From IMG/VR virus record IMGVR_UViG_3300020034_000035, positions 1 through 43,612 of that record: a DNA stretch of 43,612 nt; one strand, given 5' to 3'. The position numbers were made by a program, and so were the translations under genes. Shown here in pieces: positions 38,296 through 43,612 of the stretch (positions are counted from its first letter, which is position 1; the number at the start of each line of letters is the position of its first letter). The notes beneath the pieces are model-generated. The model saw only the letters and a program-made list of their open reading frames with translations, ran no database searches and was not told the origin of the DNA. Source of the DNA: a virus.

Positions 38296-38559
38296 ATGCA
38301 GTTCGAGGCCAAAATGACAGCCGTCCGCGAGGCAATGAACGACCCGGTTTTGACCGCAGAAGAACAGCTAGAGCGCAAGTGCGACTGGCTGATCCGCGAA
38401 CTGGATGAGATTTGCGCGCTGGCGAACAATCCCGAGACCGTTGATTTGGTCGAAGGTCAGGTCACCGCAGTCGGCCAGATGATGACGCGCGTTCGGCTGA
38501 TCGCCGCGTTCCTCGACACTCGCAAACCTCACCTGACCGTGGTGCAGAACAATGGGTAG
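38296..38559 (+). CDS. Helical hypothetical protein (87 aa)
   Basis: I prefer ATG 38296, which has GGAG 8 bp upstream. ATG 38236, coupled to the preceding stop, would add 20 residues. The helical sequence (EEQLERKCDWLIRELDEICA) ends in a basic tail. It lies directly before the recombination genes. Confidence 0.55.
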   Translation: MQFEAKMTAVREAMNDPVLTAEEQLERKCDWLIRELDEICALANNPETVDLVEGQVTAVGQMMTRVRLIAAFLDTRKPHLTVVQNNG

Positions 38560-39265
38560 ACCCTCTCAAGGCGTCATGGATTTCATGGCGAAGTACAAAA
38601 TCGACAGTGATGAAATCTGGGAAGTTCACGGCTCAACCTGGGTTGTGAAGCACAAGGCCCTCGAACGCGTCGCCGTCGAAGTTGGCGTGAAGTGGGATCG
38701 GCCGTCCGTTCAAATATGCGATTTGACGGCTAAAATAGCGGTTATTTGCGCATTCGGCAAGCTTGGCGATCATGAGGAATGGTCGTTCGGCGAGGCATCG
38801 CCTGCGAACAACAAGAACAGTTATCCGATGGCGATGGCTGAAAAGCGCGCGCGGGATCGCGTCATTCTCAAGTTGCTTGTCTCGCATGGCGCCCTGTACT
38901 CGGAATCCGAGGCTGATGAGTTTGTGCAGCCGCGCCAGAACCCGCACGTCACGCGGCCGGCCGATATCCTGCCGTCTGCCGAGTACGACGAACATGGCGA
39001 GGTGATCGACAACATTCCGCACGCACCGCCAGCGAAGAAACTGCGCGTTGCCGATCAGCGCCCGCTATTCGAGCAAATCCAGAAGGAGGCTCACGCCTTC
39101 GGGGACACCAAGAAATTTCTAGCGTGGATGAAGGATGAAAACACCATCGCCCGCGTGGCCGACTTCAAGGCCGACTGGCAGGAAATGTTTCGCGGGGTTT
39201 GCAAGGAACACTTGGCCGAACTGCGCAAGCAGGACCTTGGCGATGACATGAGGATGGCTGGCTGA
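38552..39265 (+). CDS. Putative phage recombination (annealing-type) protein (237 aa)
   Basis: N-terminal 125 residues have a Rad52/Erf-like look: VHGSTWVVKHKALERVAVEV, then SYPMAMAEKRARDRVILKLL and YSESEADEF. The C-terminal part is helical with an acidic/basic end. The next gene is NinB and then HNH, a usual recombination block. The annealing role is inference from pattern and context. Confidence 0.55.
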   Translation: MGRPSQGVMDFMAKYKIDSDEIWEVHGSTWVVKHKALERVAVEVGVKWDRPSVQICDLTAKIAVICAFGKLGDHEEWSFGEASPANNKNSYPMAMAEKRARDRVILKLLVSHGALYSESEADEFVQPRQNPHVTRPADILPSAEYDEHGEVIDNIPHAPPAKKLRVADQRPLFEQIQKEAHAFGDTKKFLAWMKDENTIARVADFKADWQEMFRGVCKEHLAELRKQDLGDDMRMAG

Positions 39266-39666
39266 TGACCCGCGCTTTGCTCGTCTTAACGTCGCCCGAC
39301 ATTCGTCAGAAAGCTGCGCACTGGACATCGCGGCTCCCGGACGGAACGCGGGTAACGTTTCAGGCGCCGAAGCGAACGCTGGACCAAAATTCAAGGCTCT
39401 GGGCGATGCTAACTGACGTTGCCACGCAGCTTCCATGGCACGGGATAAAGCTGACCCCGGATGACTACAAGCTGATCTTTCTGGATGCCTTGAAGCGAGA
39501 GCTTCGCATGGTGCCGAACATTGATGGCAGCGGCTTTGTAAACCTGGGCCGATCATCGTCGGATTTGAGCAAGGAAGAAATGAGCGACCTTTTCACGCTG
39601 ATCGAGCAATTCGGCGCAAACCACGGCGTTGTGTTCCACGATCAAGCAGTTACAGAGCCGGCATGA
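39265..39666 (+). CDS. ninB: NinB recombination protein (133 aa)
   Basis: Matches the NinB (lambda Orf) family: KRTLDQNSRLWAMLTDVATQ, then DDYKLIFLDALKRELRMVPN and SSDLSKEEMSDLFTLIEQFG. NinB binds single-stranded DNA with SSB and helps load recombinases in phage recombination. Coupled to both neighbours. Confidence 0.9.
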   Translation: MTRALLVLTSPDIRQKAAHWTSRLPDGTRVTFQAPKRTLDQNSRLWAMLTDVATQLPWHGIKLTPDDYKLIFLDALKRELRMVPNIDGSGFVNLGRSSSDLSKEEMSDLFTLIEQFGANHGVVFHDQAVTEPA

Positions 39667-39992
39667 GGCGCGAGTTCTCCAAACAGGTAAAGCGAGATGC
39701 GCTCAAGCGGGCCGCCAAGAAGTGCGAGAACCCGACGTGCGGCGCGCTGTTCGGAGTGAAGCTTCATTTTGACCACGACATTGCCGATGGACTCGGCGGG
39801 GAGCCGACCTTGGAGAATTGCAAGGTGCTTTGCCACCCATGCCATGGCGAGAAGACAGCCAAGCATGACGTGCCGCTGATCGCGAAAACGAAACGCATCC
39901 AGGACCGTCACAACGGCATCAAGAAGCGCCGCACGATCACAAGCTGGCGTCGCTTCAACGGAACGCCGGTACATGCGGAGCGCGAGCGATGA
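39663..39992 (+). CDS. HNH endonuclease next to NinB (109 aa)
   Basis: HNH motif: FDHDIADGLGGEPTLENCKV with metal-binding DH and central Asn, then LCHPCHGEKTAKHD. An N-terminal zinc pair (CENPTC) is present. Often coded behind NinB, where it may resolve recombination intermediates. ATGA overlap with NinB. Confidence 0.85.
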   Translation: MRREFSKQVKRDALKRAAKKCENPTCGALFGVKLHFDHDIADGLGGEPTLENCKVLCHPCHGEKTAKHDVPLIAKTKRIQDRHNGIKKRRTITSWRRFNGTPVHAERER

Positions 39993-40132
39993 TCTATCCA
40001 CCCGATGGACACCCATGCAGCCAACCCTGCGAGGGCTATCCGCCTCCTGCATGGGCTTACTGCGTGTTTGCGTTTGTCGTGTTCGTGGTGTGGCCGCTGA
40101 CGGTCATTTTCGACGCGCTGGCGCGCACATGA
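39989..40132 (+). CDS. Small membrane protein (47 aa)
   Basis: ATGA overlap with the HNH stop. Pro/Cys-rich N terminus followed by one TM helix (VFAFVVFVVWPLTVIFDALA). Unknown role. Confidence 0.5.
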   Translation: MIYPPDGHPCSQPCEGYPPPAWAYCVFAFVVFVVWPLTVIFDALART

Positions 40133-40145
40133 AGGGGGATCGAGA

Positions 40146-40355
40146 ATGACTAAACCACCGAGCGTAAACCTGCATCTCGCAGAGGCTCAAAGCTGCATAA
40201 CAGTAGCGCGAACGCTATTGGTAGACCAAACGCGTGAAGACGTTCGAAAGCAAATCGAGGAATTGCTGGTCCGCGCCGAAAACAAGATAGATGCGGCGAG
40301 CGCTGTGCTCAACAATCTGCGGTCCCGGCTGGACGACGTAGGCAAACAGCTATGA
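40146..40355 (+). CDS. Helical hypothetical protein (69 aa)
   Basis: Good ribosome site (GGGGGA) before ATG 40146. Helical throughout (EDVRKQIEELLVRAENKIDA). Coupled by ATGA to the next gene. Confidence 0.55.
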   Translation: MTKPPSVNLHLAEAQSCITVARTLLVDQTREDVRKQIEELLVRAENKIDAASAVLNNLRSRLDDVGKQL

Positions 40356-40720
40356 CAGGGGACTTTCGCTCACAGCCCAAGCCAGCCGAGCCGCGGCGTG
40401 ATCCGCCGGTCTGCGTGCATTGCGACAACGACCTGTCATGCGGCGCCTGCGGCATGGAGCAGCCTTACGACGACATATCGCTGCTCAAGGCTCGAATCCA
40501 GGAACTGGAAGGCGCGCTGCGGGAGATCGAGACTAAAACTAACGGCGACCGTCACACGGTGAACCCCGAAAACGCCTTCGAGCATTGGGGAAAGTTGAAC
40601 GCTGCGCTCGTAATCATCAGGGGATTTGCCCGCGCCGCCCTCAAAGCGAAGCCTGCCGGGGAGACGGGACACGACGAGCATCTGGCAAAATACCGAAAAG
40701 CGCCGAGGGCCATGCCATGA
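40352..40720 (+). CDS. Zinc-ribbon/coiled-coil hypothetical protein (122 aa)
   Basis: N-terminal Cys cluster VCVHCDNDLSCGACGME suggests a metal site. A coiled-coil helix follows (LKARIQELEGALREIETK). Such proteins are common in GC-rich phage early regions. Function unknown. Confidence 0.55.
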   Translation: MTGDFRSQPKPAEPRRDPPVCVHCDNDLSCGACGMEQPYDDISLLKARIQELEGALREIETKTNGDRHTVNPENAFEHWGKLNAALVIIRGFARAALKAKPAGETGHDEHLAKYRKAPRAMP

Positions 40721-41436
40721 CGGATTCCGCTGAAATCACGGACCCCGCCGACCTGTGGGATGCGTATCTCACCGAGACGGATAACCCGTCGCCGCAAGGC
40801 GCAATGGCATTCACGGCAGCATGGTACGAAACGAAACTCGCGGGTACTGGCGATGCTGCCCAAGGGCAGAGTGGCTGCGGCGATCCCGGCTGCAAAGATC
40901 CCCATTGCACCTACGGAAATGACGAGCCAATCGCGTGGCGCGTCACTGACGGCGAAGGCGATTATGATTACAGGACGGAAGAGCCGTCAGCAGATGTACG
41001 CGCGTGGTCTGCCCGATATGGTCGCCAGCATGAGCCCCTCTACGCCGCGCCGCAGCCCGCCAGTAACGCCGGGGACAACACGCTCAAAGACATTGCCGGA
41101 GTAGTTGAACACGTAGCCTTCAATGGCAACGACTGGGACCAGCCGTCTGCGCTTTCGATCCGCACTGCTCAAGCGATTATCGCGTCGGTTCCTGCATTGC
41201 ACGATGTCGCCTACGCACCGAGCGTAGACGCGGAGACGCTGCGCATAAAGATCGCGCGAGTGATTTGCTGCCCGGATGGTTGCATGCAAGAGCGCAATCC
41301 GGATTTTAGCGGCAAGGGCTGCTACACCCAACGCGACACTTACAAATTTTCAAATGTAGGGAAGTCAACCGAGCAGATCATGGCCGCTATCACATCCTCG
41401 ATGTCATCGACCCACCAAAACAGCGGGGCGAAATGA
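40717..41436 (+). CDS. Hypothetical phage protein (239 aa)
   Basis: I chose ATG 40717 (ATGA with the previous stop), rejecting 44 upstream codons. A Cys run (GCGDPGCKDPHC) lies near residue 52. The centre (WRVTDGEGDYDYRTEE and RYGRQHEPLYA) is a common phage pattern of unknown function. The C-terminal third has two more Cys pairs. Confidence 0.6.
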   Translation: MTDSAEITDPADLWDAYLTETDNPSPQGAMAFTAAWYETKLAGTGDAAQGQSGCGDPGCKDPHCTYGNDEPIAWRVTDGEGDYDYRTEEPSADVRAWSARYGRQHEPLYAAPQPASNAGDNTLKDIAGVVEHVAFNGNDWDQPSALSIRTAQAIIASVPALHDVAYAPSVDAETLRIKIARVICCPDGCMQERNPDFSGKGCYTQRDTYKFSNVGKSTEQIMAAITSSMSSTHQNSGAK

Positions 41437-42176
41437 CACGCCCTGTCGCATTGGATTTATTCTGTTGCCAAGGTGGAGCCGGTTACGGGCTCGACGCAGC
41501 GGGCTTTCAGGTAATCGGAGTCGATATTGCTCCGCAGCCGAACTATCCGTTCCCATTCATCCGGGCAGACGCCATCACTACCTTGCCGGCCGGCTTCGAT
41601 TTCGTATGGGCTTCCCCGCCCTGCCAAGCTCACACACGGGCGCAGCGCATCCGGAAGAATAACCACCCGGACCTGATCGAACCCACCAGGGCGATGCTCC
41701 GCGCGTCAGGAATCCCCTACTGCATCGAGAACGTCGAGGGGGCGCCGCTCGAAGACCCTATCGTGCTGTGCGGCTCAATGTTCGATCTGCGAACCTACCG
41801 GCACCGGCTGTTTGAATGCTCGTTTCCGATCGCCGCGCCGCCACATCCAGAACACACTGCTCCGAACACCAAAATGGGCCGCCCGCCGCGAGAGGGTGAG
41901 TTCATGCACATTGTCGGCAACTTTTCCGGCGTCGATCACGCGCGCTGGATCATGGGTACGCAGTGGATGAACCGCAACGGCTTGCGGGAGGCAATTCCGC
42001 CAGCCTTCGCGAAATATATAGGGGAAGCCGCGCTTTCCCAGATCAGATCAGCCCCGGTGATTCTAGCGTCTCACAAATCCGGTGAGCGTGTGCCAAGCAG
42101 CAATGCCGCACTTGCCGGGGCTGGTGCCATGTCTCCGGCATATCGCGAGACCCCTACGGGTGGTGGCGCGTCATGA
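41433..42176 (+). CDS. Orphan C5-cytosine DNA methyltransferase (247 aa)
   Basis: Motif I ALDLFCCQGGAGYGLDAAGF (6-25), the catalytic PPCQ with Cys64, and motif VI ENVEGAP with Glu99-Asn100. The C-terminal part is short and lacks a clear motif X. No restriction enzyme gene is adjacent, so it probably protects phage DNA against host enzymes or changes host methylation. Stop overlaps the end of the converging HTH gene. Confidence 0.85.
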   Translation: MTRPVALDLFCCQGGAGYGLDAAGFQVIGVDIAPQPNYPFPFIRADAITTLPAGFDFVWASPPCQAHTRAQRIRKNNHPDLIEPTRAMLRASGIPYCIENVEGAPLEDPIVLCGSMFDLRTYRHRLFECSFPIAAPPHPEHTAPNTKMGRPPREGEFMHIVGNFSGVDHARWIMGTQWMNRNGLREAIPPAFAKYIGEAALSQIRSAPVILASHKSGERVPSSNAALAGAGAMSPAYRETPTGGGAS

Positions 42177-42377
42177 CGCAAGCCGCTTCATCGCATATTC
42201 GCCAGAGCGGCCGGTCGCGATCAGGTATCGCAGGAACCGCACGGCTGGCGGCGGGATGTCACGTTCCCCGCACGCCCAACGGCGCGACGTTCGATCGTCA
42301 ACGCCAAGCAGCTTTGCTGCCCCCGCCTGCGTCAGGTCGAGGGCTTCGAGGGCTTCGCGGTATTCGTCGGGGGTCAT
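42171..42377 (-). CDS. HTH regulator of a reverse cassette (68 aa)
   Basis: Residues 5-50 (YREALEALDLTQAGAAKLLG, then VDDRTSRRWACGERDIPPPA) form an XRE-like HTH. Coupled by ATGA to the 67-aa gene upstream. Probably represses its own promoter, whose spacer holds a palindrome. Confidence 0.75.
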   Translation of the reverse strand: MTPDEYREALEALDLTQAGAAKLLGVDDRTSRRWACGERDIPPPAVRFLRYLIATGRSGEYAMKRLAS

Positions 42378-42577
42378 GCCAGATGCCGCAGGTGGGGCGG
42401 GAGGCGCTTGGCCTTCTCGGCGCGGTATTCGTCGGCCGTCAGCTCTTTGCAGGTCACGCCAACCGCGCCGTTGTATTCCAGCCGAAACATGATGTCGGCG
42501 GCGGCGGCTTCGTCCTTCATCACGAAGGAATTGGCGGGGTGGGTCTTACTTCCGGTATGCGAAACCAAAAAGGCCAT
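42374..42577 (-). CDS. First gene of a reverse HTH cassette (67 aa)
   Basis: I chose ATG 42577 (GGAGA 5 bp upstream) over ATG 42589. The alpha-beta protein (AFLVSHTGSKTHPANSFVMK, then EAAAADIMFRLEYNGAVGVT) is of unknown function. It is expressed from a strong own promoter against the direction of the operon. Confidence 0.6.
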   Translation of the reverse strand: MAFLVSHTGSKTHPANSFVMKDEAAAADIMFRLEYNGAVGVTCKELTADEYRAEKAKRLPPHLRHLA

Positions 42578-42620
42578 CTGTCTCTCCATCAGCGGGCAGA
42601 AGCGCCCTTCCGATGGACCC

Positions 42621-42650
42621 TTTATAGGGCCATTGGCCCTGCTCTGTCAA
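42621..42650 (-). promoter_or_regulatory. Strong promoter with palindromic operator in its spacer
   Basis: On the minus strand TTGACA (42650-42645), an 18-bp spacer and TATAAA (42626-42621). The 15-bp palindrome AGGGCCATTGGCCCT (42626-42640) fills the spacer. This should be shut by the HTH protein of the same cassette. Confidence 0.75.
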
Positions 42651-42669
42651 CAGCTAATTTTGCGGGAAA

Positions 42670-43612
42670 ATGAATGTCCTCGATTTATTCTCAGGAATTG
42701 GCGGCTTCAGCCTCGGGCTCGAACGGGCCGGAATGCGAACCGTTGCCTTCTGCGAGATCGACCCGTTCTGCCGTCGCGTTCTCGCCAAGCATTGGCCTGG
42801 CGTCCCGATCTTCGACGGACGTTAGAACAATCACCGGGGAAGCAGTCGGACCTGTGGACATCATATGCGGAGGCTTTCCGTGCCAGGACATCAGCTCAGC
42901 CGGAGCGCGTGTCGGCATTGACGGCGAACGCTCGGGGCTATGGGGCGAATACGCCAGAATCATTGGCGAACTTCGACCCCGGTTCGTCATCGTGGAGAAC
43001 GTCGCAGACCTGCTTGTTCGAGGGTTTGGCCGCGTTCTCGGAGACCTGGCCGCGCTCGGGTATGATGCGGAATGGCACTGCATTCCTGCTGCCGCCGTTG
43101 GTGCCGATCATTGGCGAGATCGTATCTGGATCATTGCCTACCCCAACAGCGCAGGGGGTGAGCCGCTTCACATCGGCTGGAGGCAGCAACGCCAGGAAGA
43201 AATGGGCGAAGATGCTGCCGACCGTGACAGCTCACGACTACAGGGGCGGCTGCAAGCCGGAACGATCGGAGAGGATGCGCGAGCAATCAGCGCGGGGCTT
43301 GGACTTGCCCTCTGTGCTCCGATTGCTTTTCCCGAACTCGACGGGGCTGGTTCGCCCGTCCTGGGCCGAGGCGAGGATGGGATACCAGATCGGGTGGACC
43401 GAATGCACGCCCTTGGAAACTCGGTCGTCCCGCAAATCCCGGAAATCATCGGACGTGCAATCATGAGGGCATCAGAGATGATCGCCCCACGATGCTCACG
43501 CTGCGGCGAAACGGTCGAATATGGACACGACTTCGCGCACAAAAGAGATTGCCCTAGCCCCAGCCAGCGCGCGGCTACCACGACTGCACGCAATGCAGCG
43601 ACGGCAAGCTGG
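42670..43612 (+). pseudogene. Dcm-type cytosine methyltransferase, frameshifted and cut by the window end
   Basis: ATG 42670 begins [20 protein letters not shown] (motif I) and [19 protein letters not shown], then meets TAG at 42823. Skipping one G at 42817/42818 restores the frame: [12 protein letters not shown] (motif IV, catalytic Cys), [11 protein letters not shown] (VI), DRIWIIAYP (VIII) and [17 protein letters not shown] (X). After motif X the frame stays open to the last base with Cys pairs (CSRCGETVEYGHDF). It may be a broken gene, a sequencing error or a programmed shift. If intact, it would make an orphan Dcm. Confidence 0.75.
42822..43466 (+). CDS. Alternate-frame ORF lying over the Dcm gene (about 214 codons from first codon of interest)
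   Basis: A third frame is open across the whole Dcm catalytic region to TGA 43464-43466. It reads [80 protein letters not shown] and [15 protein letters not shown]. These are patterns I associate with real phage ORFs coded near Dcm. Some can be explained as a shifted reading of conserved Dcm motifs (SSWRTSQ over VENVA; PTPTA over YPNSA). A start is unclear: the nearest is TTG 42792. Either an overprinted gene or a conserved shadow. Confidence 0.35.
   Translation, partial: LEQSPGKQSDLWTSYAEAFRARTSAQPERVSALTANARGYGANTPESLANFDPGSSSWRTSQTCLFEGLAAFSETWPRSGMMRNGTAFLLPPLVPIIGEIVSGSLPTPTAQGVSRFTSAGGSNARKKWAKMLPTVTAHDYRGGCKPERSERMREQSARGLDLPSVLRLLFPNSTGLVRPSWAEARMGYQIGWTECTPLETRSSRKSRKSSDVQS

Noticed and set aside
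42408-42821. Upstream part of the long plus-strand ORF ending at 43466
   Set aside because: This part lies antisense to the well-supported HTH cassette and over the Dcm N terminus, with no protein-like pattern of its own.
1-43612. tRNA genes and CRISPR arrays
   Set aside because: No cloverleaf-like segment and no regularly spaced repeats were seen on reading. The only spaced repeats are the coding iterons at 33.0-33.4 kb, whose spacing is irregular.

Overview
The window looks like a complete or nearly complete temperate, tailed-phage genome (or prophage) of the podovirus type. The host is probably a GC-rich alphaproteobacterium, most likely Hyphomicrobiales/Rhizobiales. The host guess rests on the GTA-type three-TM holin, a GapR-like (DUF2312) protein and the general style of the small early genes. 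It is inference, not a measurement. There is no tape measure, sheath or baseplate gene. A large portal, internal virion proteins and a hub/stabilisation protein are present, as expected of a short-tailed phage.

Layout. (1) 1-3190, plus strand: small Cys-rich and HTH genes, an excisionase-like gene, a tyrosine integrase and an HNH/AP2-like gene. (2) 3191-6388, plus strand: a dyad-rich promoter region, then about a dozen tightly packed small genes, including DUF4326 and HNH proteins. (3) 6495-35010, minus strand, read right to left: DnaA-domain-IV protein, GapR-like protein, replication initiator carrying an iteron-type candidate origin, replication helper, NusG-like factor, small and large terminase, portal, lectin-like virion protein, scaffold, coat, decoration, adaptor, hub, GNAT protein, three internal virion proteins, tail fibres and lysis genes. 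Hairpin terminators lie at about 20.9, 20.3, 11.8 and 6.4 kb. (4) 35.0-37.4 kb: the immunity region, with a YdaS/Cro-like gene facing a CI-like S24 repressor, a repressor-linked membrane protein, and a reverse two-gene cassette. (5) 37.4 kb to the end, plus strand: the right early operon with micro-proteins, a possible annealing protein, NinB, HNH, an orphan cytosine methyltransferase, a reverse HTH cassette and a second, frameshifted Dcm gene that runs off the window.

Regulation. Five copies of an 18-bp dyad (CTACWAG-N4-CTWGTAG) cover the divergent Cro/CI promoters and a strong TTGACA promoter at 37.4 kb. These look like the phage operators and link the two halves of the lytic programme to one repressor. 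The first and last bases of the window may be joined in a circular genome: a Cys-rich reading frame runs off the right end in phase with one that enters at base 1. That would make the right early operon continue into xis/int.

The most unusual observations are: a second long open frame with its own protein-like pattern lying over the Dcm gene; the EcoRI-site-containing iterons inside the initiator gene; the operator set; and a phage NusG-like protein encoded just upstream of a late operon punctuated by terminators.
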